Source: Desulforapulum autotrophicum HRM2 (lineage in GTDB: Bacteria; Desulfobacterota; Desulfobacteria; Desulfobacterales; Desulfobacteraceae). From it: a DNA stretch of 64,000 nt. Under the pieces are notes generated by a model, which was not told where the DNA came from, made no database searches, and saw nothing but the letters and a program-made list of their open reading frames with translations. A program made the translations under genes and the position numbers. Where the stretch lies: NCBI RefSeq assembly GCF_000020365.1, contig NC_012108.1, positions 1,364,001 to 1,428,000 on the forward strand. Reading direction: 5' to 3'. Positions 25,923 through 35,421 of the stretch are shown one piece after another (within the stretch, counting starts at the first letter, position 1; the number at the start of each line of letters is the position of its first letter).

Positions 25923-26984
25923 ATGCCGCTGGTTCAAGGGAGGAAAAAAACCCGCAGAGTCTCAATTGGGAAGGTCGCCGTAGGAGCAGGCCTGCCCGTG
26001 GCTGTACAGTCCATGACCAATACCCCGACAGGGGATGTTGCAGCAACCGTTACACAGATCCAACGCCTTGAGGCTGCCGGGTGTGAAATAATCCGGGTGG
26101 CCGTTCCCGACATGGCGGCGGCCCTTGCCCTGGCTAAAATCCGCCAGAAGATTAACATCCCCCTGATCGCGGATATTCATTTTGATTACCGGCTTGCCCT
26201 TGCATCCCTGGCGTCCGGGGCAGACGGGTTACGGATCAATCCGGGAAATATTGGTGAAGAGTGGAAGGTGCGTGAAGTGGCAAATTGTGCCCGGGAAAAG
26301 GGGGTTCCCATACGCATCGGCGTGAATGCGGGCTCCCTTGAACGGGAATTTATCGAAAGGCTTGGGCCCACCCCTGAGGCCATGGTAGAAAGCGCCATGG
26401 TGAATATCGGAATCCTTGAACGTATTGGTTTTAAAGATATAAAGGTCTCCTTGAAAGCCTCTGATGTGGCAAGAACCGTTGCAGCCTATCGACTGATTGC
26501 CGCAAGGACGGATGTTCCCCTCCATGTGGGGGTAACCGAGGCGGGAGGGCTTTTTGCCGGCATCACAAAATCGGCCATTGGCATTGGCATGCTCCTTGCT
26601 GAAGGCATCGGTGACACCATAAGGGTTTCATTGACCCGGGACCCGGTTGAAGAGGTTCGAACGGCCTGGGAGATCCTGAGGGCACTGGGGCTTCGGTCAA
26701 GGGGGCCGGAAATTATCTCCTGTCCCACCTGCGGGCGCTGTAAAATCGATCTTTTTACTGTTGCTGAACAGGTGGAGGCAGCGCTGCTCAACTGCCCCCT
26801 TGATATAAAGGTCGCCATTATGGGGTGCGTGGTTAACGGACCGGGAGAGGCAAAGGAGGCTGACATCGGCATTGCCGGTGGGGATGGTTTCGGTATTCTC
26901 TTTAAAAAGGGAAAAGTTGTTCGAAAGATAGATCAGCATGACCTTGTCAGGGTCCTGCTCAAAGAAATAGAAAATTTAAAATAA
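25923..26984 (+). CDS. ispG: 4-hydroxy-3-methylbut-2-enyl diphosphate synthase
   Basis: The ATG at 25923 has GAGGAG 4 bases upstream; the open frame from 25710 has no matching ribosome site. The 353-residue protein begins with VSIGKVAVGAGLPVAVQSM, typical of IspG (GcpE), and ends with the cluster region CPTCGRC and GCVVNGPGEA, which supply three Cys and the Glu that bind one [4Fe-4S] cluster. It carries out the reductive ring opening of MEcPP in the MEP isoprenoid pathway. It is the first gene of an ispG-proS-rel run with gaps of 17 and 19 bases. Confidence 0.96.
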   Translation: MPLVQGRKKTRRVSIGKVAVGAGLPVAVQSMTNTPTGDVAATVTQIQRLEAAGCEIIRVAVPDMAAALALAKIRQKINIPLIADIHFDYRLALASLASGADGLRINPGNIGEEWKVREVANCAREKGVPIRIGVNAGSLEREFIERLGPTPEAMVESAMVNIGILERIGFKDIKVSLKASDVARTVAAYRLIAARTDVPLHVGVTEAGGLFAGITKSAIGIGMLLAEGIGDTIRVSLTRDPVEEVRTAWEILRALGLRSRGPEIISCPTCGRCKIDLFTVAEQVEAALLNCPLDIKVAIMGCVVNGPGEAKEADIGIAGGDGFGILFKKGKVVRKIDQHDLVRVLLKEIENLK

Positions 26985-27001
26985 ATTCTGGAGGAAGATA
27001 G

Positions 27002-28516
27002 ATGGTAAAACAGGCAAAAAACGCGATATCACCCACCCGGGACGAAGACTATCCAATGTGGTACCAGGAGGTGGTGAAGGCCTCGGAAATGGCTGAAAAA
27101 TCACCTGTCCGGGGCTGCATGGTGATTAAACCCTGGGGGTATGCCCTGTGGGAAAACATCGTGAGCACAATGGATGGCATGTTTAAGGATACGGGTATTA
27201 AAAATGCCTATTTTCCTCTGTTTATCCCCTTAAGTTACCTTGAGAAAGAGGCTGAACATGTGGAGGGATTTGCCAAGGAATGCGCTGTTGTTACCCACCA
27301 CAGACTTGAAGCAGGGGAGGACGGTAAGCTCGTTCCGGCGGGAAAACTCACCGAACCCCTGATTGTCAGGCCCACCTCCGAGACCATTATCGGAGAATCC
27401 ATGTCCCGCTGGACCTCGAGCTATCGGGATCTTCCCATTTTGCTCAACCAGTGGGCCAACGTGGTACGCTGGGAGATGCGGACCCGGATTTTTCTCAGGA
27501 CAAGCGAGTTCCTCTGGCAGGAGGGCCACACGGCCCACGCCACTGAGGCTGAGGCAAGGGAGCGGACCATGATGATGCTTGATGTATACACACGGTTTGT
27601 CGAAGAGTATCTTGCCATGCCCGTTGTCAGGGGAAGAAAAACTGCCTCTGAAAGATTTCCAGGAGCAGTTGATACGGTGTGTATAGAGGCCATGATGCAG
27701 GATAAAAAAGCCCTCCAGGCTGGAACTTCCCATTTTCTCGGGCAGAATTTTGCCCGCAGTTCCGACATCCGTTTCCAGAATGCAGATAAAAAAGAAGAGT
27801 TTGCCTGGACCACTTCCTGGGGAACGTCCACCCGGATGATCGGGGGCATGATCATGACCCATGCCGATGACGACGGCGTGATCATGCCTCCCAGAGTTGC
27901 CCCGGCCCATGTGGTGCTGCTCCCGATTGCCCGAAAAGAGGAAGACCAGAGAAAGGTAATGGAATACACCCGGAGTCTTGCCGATGCCCTGGCGGTTAGA
28001 ACCTATCACGGTTCAAGAATCAGGGTCGAGATCGATGACAGGGATACGGGCGGTGCAAGGGCCTGGGATTGGATCAAAAAGGGAATCCCCCTGAGGGCTG
28101 AGATCGGACCCAGGGACATGGAAAACGATTGTGTCTTTCTTGGCCGGAGGGATGAAGCCCCTGGAAAGAAAGTTTCCCTGCCCCGGGAAGATTTTATCAA
28201 CACCATTGACACGATTCTCGATGATATCCAGAATAACCTGTTTAACCGGGCCCTTGCCTTTAAACGGGAAAATACCATTGAAATAGATGACACTGAAGAA
28301 TTTAAAGCGCTGTTCACTGCACCCGACGAAAACAGTATCCATGGCGGATTTGTCATGGCCCACTGGTGTGGTGCGGCCGAGTGTGAGGCAAAAATAAAAG
28401 AGGATCTGTCAGTTACCATCCGCTGTATTCCCTTTGACTCAAAGACAGAACAGGGTCGCTGTATCTGCTGCGGTAATGCAAGCGGACGCAGGGTGTTGTT
28501 TGCAAAGGCCTATTGA
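27002..28516 (+). CDS. proS: Prolyl-tRNA synthetase, archaeal/eukaryotic type
   Basis: A class II synthetase of 504 residues. Motif 2 is in WANVVRWEMRTRIFLRTSEFLWQEG, and motif 3 in the TSWGTSTRMIGGMI segment. The anticodon-binding domain follows at about 280-400. The YbaK-like editing domain of the usual bacterial ProRS is absent, and the protein has the C-terminal zinc-type domain (GRCICCGNASG) and a terminal Tyr, marks of the archaeal-type (type 3) enzyme. GGAGGAAG precedes the ATG. It joins proline to its tRNA in the cytoplasm. The replacement type is common in some anaerobes and reflects ancient transfer. Confidence 0.96.
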   Translation: MVKQAKNAISPTRDEDYPMWYQEVVKASEMAEKSPVRGCMVIKPWGYALWENIVSTMDGMFKDTGIKNAYFPLFIPLSYLEKEAEHVEGFAKECAVVTHHRLEAGEDGKLVPAGKLTEPLIVRPTSETIIGESMSRWTSSYRDLPILLNQWANVVRWEMRTRIFLRTSEFLWQEGHTAHATEAEARERTMMMLDVYTRFVEEYLAMPVVRGRKTASERFPGAVDTVCIEAMMQDKKALQAGTSHFLGQNFARSSDIRFQNADKKEEFAWTTSWGTSTRMIGGMIMTHADDDGVIMPPRVAPAHVVLLPIARKEEDQRKVMEYTRSLADALAVRTYHGSRIRVEIDDRDTGGARAWDWIKKGIPLRAEIGPRDMENDCVFLGRRDEAPGKKVSLPREDFINTIDTILDDIQNNLFNRALAFKRENTIEIDDTEEFKALFTAPDENSIHGGFVMAHWCGAAECEAKIKEDLSVTIRCIPFDSKTEQGRCICCGNASGRRVLFAKAY

Positions 28517-28535
28517 CCATGGGTAGGTTCGTATC

Positions 28536-30686
28536 ATGATAAGAATAAATGATATCCTTGACAAGATCGCTGAGTACAATCCCGGGGCTGATCTTGACGT
28601 GATTGACCGGGCCTATGTCTATTCGGCAAGGGTCCATTCAGGTCAGATGCGGCTTTCAGGCGAGCCTTACCTCTCCCATCCCCTTGAGGTGGCCGCCATT
28701 CTTGCAGATATGAAGCTTGATGTTGAAAGTATTGCTGCGGCACTGCTCCACGATGTCATTGAGGATACCCATGCAACTGAACAGGAGATCCTGGAGATGT
28801 TTGGTCCAGGAATTCTTCACATTGTTGCAGGCGTCACAAAGATTTCCAAGCTTACCTTTTCCACGAAAGCGGCCCAGCAGGCCGAGAGTCTGAGAAAGAT
28901 GATTCTTGCCATGGCCGATGATATTCGGGTTGTTCTTATCAAACTTGCCGACCGGATTCACAACATGCGAACGCTGAAGTTTCATAAAAGCCAGGAAAAG
29001 CAGCGGAGCATTGCCCAGGAAACCCTGGATATTTATGCGCCCATTGCTGCTCGGCTGGGTATCTTCTGGATCAAGCAGGAGCTTGAGGACCTCTCCTTTT
29101 TATATACCCATCCGGAAGAGTATGCGTCCATTGATCTTCTGGTGAACAAGGCAAAGGAGGAAAGGGAGAGTTACATTGCAACGGTCATGGAAAGGGTCAA
29201 GGAAAAACTTGCCAATTCAAACATTGAGGCCGATGTCAAGGGACGCTACAAACAGCACTACAGCATTTATCACAAGATGGTCACCCAGAACCTTGAGTTT
29301 GAAGAGCTTTACGACATTGTTGCCTTCAGGATTATTGTTGATACGGTTTCCAGGTGTTATGAGGTAATGGGGCTGATTCATTCCATGTGGAAACCCATAT
29401 CCGGTAAGATCAAGGATTATATCGGGGTGCCAAAACCCAACATGTACCAGTCGTTGCACACAACGGTCATCGGCCCCCGGGGGGACCGGGTGGAACTTCA
29501 GATTCGCACACGGGAAATGGACAAGATTGCTGAGTCCGGCATTGCCGCCCACTGGAGCTATAAGCAGGGAGGGGGCTTTGACGAAAAAACGGGTGAGGCC
29601 TTTGCCTGGATTCGAAACCTTGTGGAAAACCAGGAAAATTTCAGTGACCCGGACGAGTTCCTGGAAAACGTCCGCATCGATCTTTATTCGGACGAGATTT
29701 ATATCTTCACCCCCCATGGGGAAATCAAAACCCTTCCCAAGGGGGCAACCCCGGTTGATTTTGCCTATCTTATCCACACGGAGGTGGGAGATCAGTGCAC
29801 GGGTGCCCGGGTGAACGGTAAACTTGTCACCCTGACCCATGGCCTGATCACGGGGGATACCATTGAAATCGTCACCACCAAGGGAAGTCATCCCAGTGCA
29901 GACTGGCTCAATTTTGTCAAGACGGTAAAGGCAAAGACAAAGATCCGCCAGTGGGTCAGGACCCGGGAAAGGGAGAGAAGCATCACCCTGGGTCGGGAGA
30001 TGTGTGAAAAGCAGTTCAGGAAAAAGGGCCACAGCTTTGCTGCCCTTGTCAAGTCCGGGGTGATCGCACAGGTTTCTGATGGTTATGGCTTCAAGCAGGT
30101 CGAAGACCTTATCGCCCATGTGGGGTTTGGCAAAATTACCCCCGTGCAGATCATGAATCGGGCCTTGCCCGGGGTGGAGACCCAGAAGGAGCCGTCTATT
30201 TTTGACAAGCTGATCAAGTCAAAAATTCGAAAAAAGAGCAGGGACGGGATTATTGTAAAGGGACTTGACGATATTCTGGTGCGGTTTTCAAAATGCTGTA
30301 ACCCCTTGCCCGGAGATCCCATTATCGGTTATATCACCCAGGGACAGGGGGTTACTGTTCACAGAAAAAACTGTGTCACTGTTCAGAAGATGGATCCTGA
30401 AAGACAGATTGATGTCGAGTGGAGCAATGACTTCACCGAGTCATACCCTGCATTGATCAGGGTGCGCTCCACCGACAGATTTGGTCTGTTGGCGGATGTG
30501 GTTGCCGCCATCACTAAAAACAACGCAAATATTATCAACGCAAGCACGGACACTTCCGAACTAAGTGCGGTGAGTTCCTATTTTACCATCTCGGTGGAGA
30601 GTACGGATCGACTCCGGAAAATCATGACCGAGATCAGAAAGGTAAAGCAGGTTAAGGATGTCAAGCGAATGGTGCCCAACGATTAG
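28536..30686 (+). CDS. rel: Bifunctional (p)ppGpp synthetase/hydrolase, RelA/SpoT family
   Basis: A full-length 716-residue long RSH. The HD hydrolase domain is intact ([10 protein letters not shown], and LLHDVIEDT near residue 71). The synthetase domain has [11 protein letters not shown] and [22 protein letters not shown] domain (about 386-445, [19 protein letters not shown]), a helical and zinc-finger region with CCNP, and a C-terminal ACT domain follow. It should both make and degrade the stringent-response alarmone. Immediately downstream of proS by 19 bases, and its TAG overlaps the stop of the convergent rpmB gene. Confidence 0.95.
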   Translation: MIRINDILDKIAEYNPGADLDVIDRAYVYSARVHSGQMRLSGEPYLSHPLEVAAILADMKLDVESIAAALLHDVIEDTHATEQEILEMFGPGILHIVAGVTKISKLTFSTKAAQQAESLRKMILAMADDIRVVLIKLADRIHNMRTLKFHKSQEKQRSIAQETLDIYAPIAARLGIFWIKQELEDLSFLYTHPEEYASIDLLVNKAKEERESYIATVMERVKEKLANSNIEADVKGRYKQHYSIYHKMVTQNLEFEELYDIVAFRIIVDTVSRCYEVMGLIHSMWKPISGKIKDYIGVPKPNMYQSLHTTVIGPRGDRVELQIRTREMDKIAESGIAAHWSYKQGGGFDEKTGEAFAWIRNLVENQENFSDPDEFLENVRIDLYSDEIYIFTPHGEIKTLPKGATPVDFAYLIHTEVGDQCTGARVNGKLVTLTHGLITGDTIEIVTTKGSHPSADWLNFVKTVKAKTKIRQWVRTRERERSITLGREMCEKQFRKKGHSFAALVKSGVIAQVSDGYGFKQVEDLIAHVGFGKITPVQIMNRALPGVETQKEPSIFDKLIKSKIRKKSRDGIIVKGLDDILVRFSKCCNPLPGDPIIGYITQGQGVTVHRKNCVTVQKMDPERQIDVEWSNDFTESYPALIRVRSTDRFGLLADVVAAITKNNANIINASTDTSELSAVSSYFTISVESTDRLRKIMTEIRKVKQVKDVKRMVPND

Positions 30687-30907
30687 GAAGCGCTGGTGAC
30701 CTTTCCCTGGCCCATGGTCGGGGCCTTGACTACCTTGCCGGCCTTGATGCAGCTTGTGCATACATCGATACGTCTTACCTGGCCATCAAAAAGGGCCTTT
30801 ACCCGCTGAAGGTTGGGGTTGAACCTTCTTTTGTTAACATTGTGTGCATGGCTGACATTGTTTCCAACCATGGGTTTTTTTCCGCATATCTTGCATTCCT
30901 TGGACAT
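30683..30907 (-). CDS. rpmB: 50S ribosomal protein L28
   Basis: The start is at 30907, with AAGGAG 7 bases upstream. The 74-residue product has the L28 signature [20 protein letters not shown]. Two CxxC pairs ([16 protein letters not shown]) show the zinc-binding C+ form, as against the zinc-free form induced in zinc starvation. The stop overlaps that of the rel gene on the other strand by four bases. Confidence 0.97.
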   Translation of the reverse strand: MSKECKICGKKPMVGNNVSHAHNVNKRRFNPNLQRVKALFDGQVRRIDVCTSCIKAGKVVKAPTMGQGKVTSAS

Positions 30908-31068
30908 TGCTATTCTCCTTAAAGACAAAAAAATATCATCAAGCCTGAAACCCAAGCCTGAAACTCAATTAAACTTTAAACAAGGATTCATACCTTAAAC
31001 GGCATGCCTTGTAAAGATAAATCCGGGCCGGTCAGCCTGTTTTCAGATCGGGATCGGTTGAATCGGGG

Positions 31069-31755
31069 TTACTTTTCATCCCCTCCATTGGCCTGGTCTC
31101 CAAATTGGTCGATCATTTCACGACAGACGGCAATCCGGGGCAGGGCTTCTTTACCTTCCCTTGTGTCAGGGTAGTTTGCAAAAAGATGTTCAAACCGTTT
31201 CATGGCCGCCTTATAGTGCTTTGCCTTGAAATAGAACTCGGCAACATAGAGTTCATGACCTGCCAGGCTTTTGATGCACACCTCGATGTGTTGTGCGGCC
31301 TTGGCCGACTCCGGGGCGTCAGGAAATCTGTGGACCAGACGGTTGAATTCAGTCTGGGCTTTTAAGGCACATCTCTGGTCCCGGTCAACCGTATCAATCC
31401 TGTCAAACCAGCAGCGTCCAGTCTGGTAAATGACATAGGGAATGGCCTCATTCTTGGGATGGAGGTTCTCAAATTCCTGGTAGGCAAAGATCGCCTCATC
31501 ATATTCCTCCAACTGAAAGTGGGCATCGGCGATTTTCAGCTCTGCCAGGATGGCGTATTTGCTGAAGGGATACCAGTCCTTTAATGTGGTGAATGATTTG
31601 ATGGCATACTTGTAATCCTGGTCTCTGAACTGTGCAGATCCTTCCCGGACAAGGGTCTCTGCACTTTTTTCCATCTCGTGCTTTCCCTTGAACCAAGCGC
31701 AGCCGGAAGCAGAGAACACAAACAGAGACAAAACAATCACTGCAATTTTTTTCAT
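31069..31755 (-). CDS. bamD: Outer-membrane assembly lipoprotein BamD
   Basis: The N-terminal signal ends in the lipobox SASGC, so the mature protein is a lipoprotein. The rest is a series of TPR-like helix pairs (YKYAIKSFTTLKDWYPFSKYA, YDEAIFAYQEFENLHPKN, ETRE-like repeats), the BamD (YfiO/ComL) pattern, with 228 residues in all. It is part of the Bam complex that inserts beta-barrels into the outer membrane. Its ATG overlaps the TGA of trxB by one base, so it is third in a trxA-trxB-bamD operon. Confidence 0.92.
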   Translation of the reverse strand: MKKIAVIVLSLFVFSASGCAWFKGKHEMEKSAETLVREGSAQFRDQDYKYAIKSFTTLKDWYPFSKYAILAELKIADAHFQLEEYDEAIFAYQEFENLHPKNEAIPYVIYQTGRCWFDRIDTVDRDQRCALKAQTEFNRLVHRFPDAPESAKAAQHIEVCIKSLAGHELYVAEFYFKAKHYKAAMKRFEHLFANYPDTREGKEALPRIAVCREMIDQFGDQANGGDEK

Positions 31756-32684
31756 CAGCCTATATTCTCAATAAAGTGTTCGGCGGAAACAGATGCAATG
31801 GCAGCATCTCCAACGGCAGTGGCAATTTGTCGTAAAGGCGTGTTTCTGACATCCCCTGCTGCAAAAACGCCAGGAACAGAAGTTGCCATATACTGATCGG
31901 CAACAATAAAACCCCACTGGTCAAGTTCTATACTCTTGTCCAGAAAACCGGTGTTGGGCGTGATGCCTATCCAGACAAAACAGCCGTCTGCTTTGATGGT
32001 CCTTGACTCCTGGGTTTTGACATTTTTGACGTGAACATTTTCAACGCCAAAGAAACCGTCCATGCCCGTGACAACAGAGTCCCAGACAAATTCGATTTTT
32101 TTGTTCTTGAACGCTCGTTCCTGGAGGATCTTTGTGGCCCTGAGTTCATCCCGCCGGTGGACGAGGTATACCTTGTTGACAAACTTTGTCAGATAGATCG
32201 CCTCCTGAATGGCCGTATCTCCTCCGCCAACGGCAACAACGGTTTTCTCTTTGAAAAACGGGGCGTCACAGGTGGCGCAGAAGGAAACCCCCTTGCCCAT
32301 GAACTTCTCTTCTCCCACATTGAGCTTTCGGGGAGAGGCCCCTGATGCGATGATGAGGCTTTTTGTCGTGATGGTTCTCTCTCCCAGTTGAAGGGTCTTG
32401 ACCTTGGGAGTGAGTGTCATTGAGGAGACTTCTTCGGATTCAATCTCAAGGCCCAGGGTTTTTGCCTGGGTAAGCATCTTTTCAGCCAGGTCGTATCCAC
32501 TGATTCCCTCGGGAAAGCCTGGATAGTTTTCAACCCAGTCCGTGATAATGACCTGGCCACCTGGTGCTGCTTTTTCCAAAAGTAGCACCTTCATTCGTGC
32601 CCGGGCAGCGTAAATGCCCGCAGTCATACCTGCAGGCCCTGCACCAATAATCACGATTTCATAATCGGTATCGGTCTCTGGCAT
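31755..32684 (-). CDS. trxB: Thioredoxin-disulfide reductase
   Basis: Low-molecular-weight flavoprotein of 309 residues. GAGPAGMTAGIYAARA binds FAD, the active-site disulfide is CATCDAPFF, GGGDTAIQEA lies in the second dinucleotide-binding domain, and FAAGDV is near the C terminus. The usual basic NADPH-ribose patch is present as VHRRDELRAT. AAGGAG precedes the ATG by 9 bases. It reduces thioredoxin, whose gene is 35 bases upstream. Confidence 0.96.
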   Translation of the reverse strand: MPETDTDYEIVIIGAGPAGMTAGIYAARARMKVLLLEKAAPGGQVIITDWVENYPGFPEGISGYDLAEKMLTQAKTLGLEIESEEVSSMTLTPKVKTLQLGERTITTKSLIIASGASPRKLNVGEEKFMGKGVSFCATCDAPFFKEKTVVAVGGGDTAIQEAIYLTKFVNKVYLVHRRDELRATKILQERAFKNKKIEFVWDSVVTGMDGFFGVENVHVKNVKTQESRTIKADGCFVWIGITPNTGFLDKSIELDQWGFIVADQYMATSVPGVFAAGDVRNTPLRQIATAVGDAAIASVSAEHFIENIG

Positions 32685-32719
32685 GGACGCATTCTCCTTT
32701 TTACATATATTGTCAAAGG

Positions 32720-33040
32720 TTAAAGGGCTTTTATAGCCGCCTCAAGCTTTGATTTTGACACCATGCCGGTGATCTGATCCGCAATCTTGCCGTCTTTAAA
32801 AAAGATCAGGGTGGGGATGGCCTTGATTCCGTATTTGCTGGGGGTCACGGGGTTCTCGTCAACATTGACCTTGACAAATTTTACCGTATTTCCATAGGTT
32901 GCCTCAAGCTCTTCAACAATGGGTCCGATGGCCCGGCACGGTCCGCACCAGGGGGCCCAGAAATCAACCACAACGGGTTTGTCTGAGTTCAATACATCCT
33001 TTTCAAAACCATCGTCGTCTATCTCTAAAATTTCTGACAT
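32720..33040 (-). CDS. trxA: Thioredoxin
   Basis: A 106-residue thioredoxin with the canonical WAPWCGPCRAI active site, the buried Asp in VVVDFWA, the cis-Pro in KAIPTLIFF and the late Gly-Met turn. AAAGGA stands before the ATG. Cytoplasmic disulfide reductant, first gene of trxA-trxB-bamD, divergent from purN with about 150 bases of shared promoter region. Confidence 0.97.
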   Translation of the reverse strand: MSEILEIDDDGFEKDVLNSDKPVVVDFWAPWCGPCRAIGPIVEELEATYGNTVKFVKVNVDENPVTPSKYGIKAIPTLIFFKDGKIADQITGMVSKSKLEAAIKAL

Positions 33041-33189
33041 AATGTATTCCTTTATTTACAGGTTCGTTTAAACATCAGGTAAATATATGTTGTTAAAATT
33101 AGTTTGTCAATATGATCTGAACTTCGTTTTGCTTGACATCTTCGATTGGCTCTCCCATTATTGCCCATAAAAAACAAGGAGAAATTTTC

Positions 33190-33909
33190 ATGAAAAAAAA
33201 AATAAAGGCAGGGGCACTGGTTTCGGGCGGCGGGACAAATTTACAGGCCATTATCGATGCCGCAGGCCAGGGAGAGATTGATGTGGATCTGGTGTTTGTG
33301 GGGGCGGACAATTTTGAGGCCAAGGGCCTTGAACGGGCCCAAAAAGCAGGGATTGAAACCTTTGTGGTTGACTACCGGGCCATTATCGAACAGGTAAAAA
33401 ATTCACCCGAAAGCGTTGATATTCCTGATGATTTCAACCTGGAAGAGATTCGAGGAAAACAGAGCCTTGTTCCGGAATCTGCGGGTGCGTCAAAGGTTGA
33501 GCAGTTTTTGACCTCAAGGGCCGTTGCTGAACGGGCAATGCTCGACCATATCCTGCCCCACAAGGTTGATCTTCTGATCCTGGCAGGCTTCATGCGCACC
33601 CTTACCCCCTATTTCATCGATCGCATCAACACGGACCGTAAACGGATCATGAATATCCATCCGGCCCTTCTTCCGGCATTTCCCGGAACCGACGGGTATG
33701 GAGACACCTTCAGGTATGGGTGCAGGGTGGGCGGATGCACGGTTCACTTCATCGACTATGGTGAGGATACTGGCCCCATACTTGGTCAGCGGGCCTTTGA
33801 CATTGACGAGAACGACACCCTTGAAACCATCAAGAAAAAGGGGCTTGCCCTTGAGTGGGAACTCTATCCCGAGTGTATCCAGAAGTTTGCACGAAGGATT
33901 CTGGGATAG
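33190..33909 (+). CDS. purN: Phosphoribosylglycinamide formyltransferase
   Basis: The start at 33190 has AAGGAG 8 bases upstream. The 239-residue protein opens with ALVSGGGTNLQAIIDA, the GAR-binding loop, and has MNIHPALLPAFPGTDG with the catalytic Asn and His and FIDYGEDTGPILGQ with the catalytic Asp. It is longer than the typical 210-residue enzyme because of an insertion of about 30 residues (SPESVDIPDDFNLEEIRGKQ region) before the catalytic core. It formylates GAR with 10-formyl-THF in purine synthesis. Confidence 0.93.
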   Translation: MKKKIKAGALVSGGGTNLQAIIDAAGQGEIDVDLVFVGADNFEAKGLERAQKAGIETFVVDYRAIIEQVKNSPESVDIPDDFNLEEIRGKQSLVPESAGASKVEQFLTSRAVAERAMLDHILPHKVDLLILAGFMRTLTPYFIDRINTDRKRIMNIHPALLPAFPGTDGYGDTFRYGCRVGGCTVHFIDYGEDTGPILGQRAFDIDENDTLETIKKKGLALEWELYPECIQKFARRILG

Positions 33910-33914
33910 GGGTG

Positions 33915-35099
33915 TTATCCGATTACCTTGAGCATCAACGGGATGGCTGCCATGGTGCCGATGGAGCTGCCAAGATTTGTAAATACAACCACCAGCAGAA
34001 TCCGGGTGACATTGTTTCTCCAGAATCCCCGTACTGTGAGGATGTCAACGGGTATGGATTCAAGGTCCTTTACCTTGGGTTTTCTTGAGATTGCCTCCAC
34101 AAGGCCCGACACCCATCCTGCGGCAATCATGGGGTTGAGGGATGTCAACGGGGCCGCAAGGATCGAGGTGAGGATTGTCCAGGGGTGTGCCAGGGCTGCA
34201 ACGGCGCCAAGTCCCGCAAAGAGACCATTGGCTGCAATCCACATCCAGATCATGTCTGTGCCACCGCCCTTGCCCTTTATGAAGAATCCTGCACCAAACA
34301 GGACAAGAATGGCAAGGGGAATGAGCCACTTCATGATCTTTCCGAAATTGCCACCCCTGGGTATCCGGGTCAACTCATCCATGTCCACAGCGGTGCTGTC
34401 TGCCAGGTAGCGTTTGATGCCGGGAACGTGACCTGCACCTGCAACGGCAACGATCCTGTCACCCGGGGCGGTTCGGATGGTTTCTGCAAGAAACTGGTCC
34501 CGTTCGTCAATCAGTATTCTTTCAAGGATGGGGTGGGAGCGTTTCATGTCCGCAAGCAGGGTTTGCAGGATGTCCTCCTGCTTCATACGTTCGATTTCCT
34601 CTTCAGTGATCTCGTCGGTGTTGCCAAGGGAGAAAACCATCTGGAACATCAGCTTGAGTCGTTCCCACAGGCCCATGCTTCTCCATACCCGGGTAAGGGT
34701 GGTCTGGATTGCCCTGTCCGCTGGAAAAATTCGGGCGTCAATTTTTTCGCCTGCCTCAATGGCGTTGATCATCTCCTGGCCGGGTTTGATTTCAAATTTT
34801 TCTGCAATTCGTTTCTGGAACGAGGCAAGCATCAGGTTCATGAGAAGGAACATGGCCTTTTTTTCCCGGATTACCTTGATGATGTCCATGTTGCGCCAGG
34901 CGTCCTTGTCCCGTATGGATTGAAGCCGGGTCTCGCAGAGCTCCACACACACGGTGTCCGGACGTTCAGACTCAATGACCCGGGTGACAAGGAGGGCGCT
35001 CTCTTTGGAGACGTGGGCCGTTCCGATTAAAATGATCTCTTTTCCGTTGCAGAAGATGCGGTCTACCCCTTCAAGGTCTGCAGTTGCTATGTTGTCCAT
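33915..35099 (-). CDS. TraB/PrgY family membrane protein
   Basis: The N-terminal TraB domain begins ILIGTAHVSKESALLV and has the DTVCVELCETRLQSI and AVAGAGHVPGI segments with conserved Glu and His residues; two or more membrane helices follow in the C-terminal third (IPLAILVLFGAGFFI and ASPLTSLNPMIAAGW-like ILAAPLTSLNPMIAAGW). The family includes PrgY and TraB, which limit pheromone activity in enterococci, and is thought to be protease- or hydrolase-like. At 394 residues it has the length of the bacterial members. It converges on purN with 5 bases between stops. Confidence 0.85.
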   Translation of the reverse strand: MDNIATADLEGVDRIFCNGKEIILIGTAHVSKESALLVTRVIESERPDTVCVELCETRLQSIRDKDAWRNMDIIKVIREKKAMFLLMNLMLASFQKRIAEKFEIKPGQEMINAIEAGEKIDARIFPADRAIQTTLTRVWRSMGLWERLKLMFQMVFSLGNTDEITEEEIERMKQEDILQTLLADMKRSHPILERILIDERDQFLAETIRTAPGDRIVAVAGAGHVPGIKRYLADSTAVDMDELTRIPRGGNFGKIMKWLIPLAILVLFGAGFFIKGKGGGTDMIWMWIAANGLFAGLGAVAALAHPWTILTSILAAPLTSLNPMIAAGWVSGLVEAISRKPKVKDLESIPVDILTVRGFWRNNVTRILLVVVFTNLGSSIGTMAAIPLMLKVIG

Positions 35100-35219
35100 A
35101 CGCCCATGGTGTCCTTAAATTGTCCTAAAGGTTGTCTGTTGGTTCAGCAAAGCAATAATTATAATCATTTCAAGGACAATGGCAAGAAATAAAACGTCAC
35201 CCATTGACCTTGTGTCTGG

Positions 35220-35414
35220 ATGTGTGATATCTGCTGGGTCATGAAATCAATGGACGAACAAATACTGCGGGCAACAAAAGAGATCGTGGTGAAGTTTATC
35301 GAGTTAGGAAGGCTTTCCCCTGCAACCGTGCATGAATCCATCCGGGATATCCATGCCACCATCAGGGAAACGGTCAAGGGCAGCATGGACACAGACACGA
35401 AGGACCAGGAGTAG
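35220..35414 (+). CDS. Small helical protein, resembles the MucR/Ros N-terminal region
   Basis: A frame of up to 64 residues; ATGs at 35220, 35241 and 35250 are all possible and none has a strong ribosome site. From MDEQILRATKEIVV onward the sequence is helical, and FIELGRLSPATVHESIRDIH resembles the N-terminal part of MucR/Ros regulators and short deltaproteobacterial homologues, without the zinc finger. It converges on polA, with 7 bases between stops. I infer a small regulator or adaptor; identity is uncertain. Confidence 0.55.
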   Translation: MCDICWVMKSMDEQILRATKEIVVKFIELGRLSPATVHESIRDIHATIRETVKGSMDTDTKDQE

Positions 35415-35421
35415 TTTTTCT

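Noticed and set aside
31755-33040. Unusual gene order of thioredoxin genes with bamD
   Set aside because: The trxA-trxB-bamD order is ordinary enough in deltaproteobacteria and each gene is canonical.
34185-35030. 281-residue plus-strand frame
   Set aside because: Antisense to the TraB-family gene; Cys/His-rich random composition.
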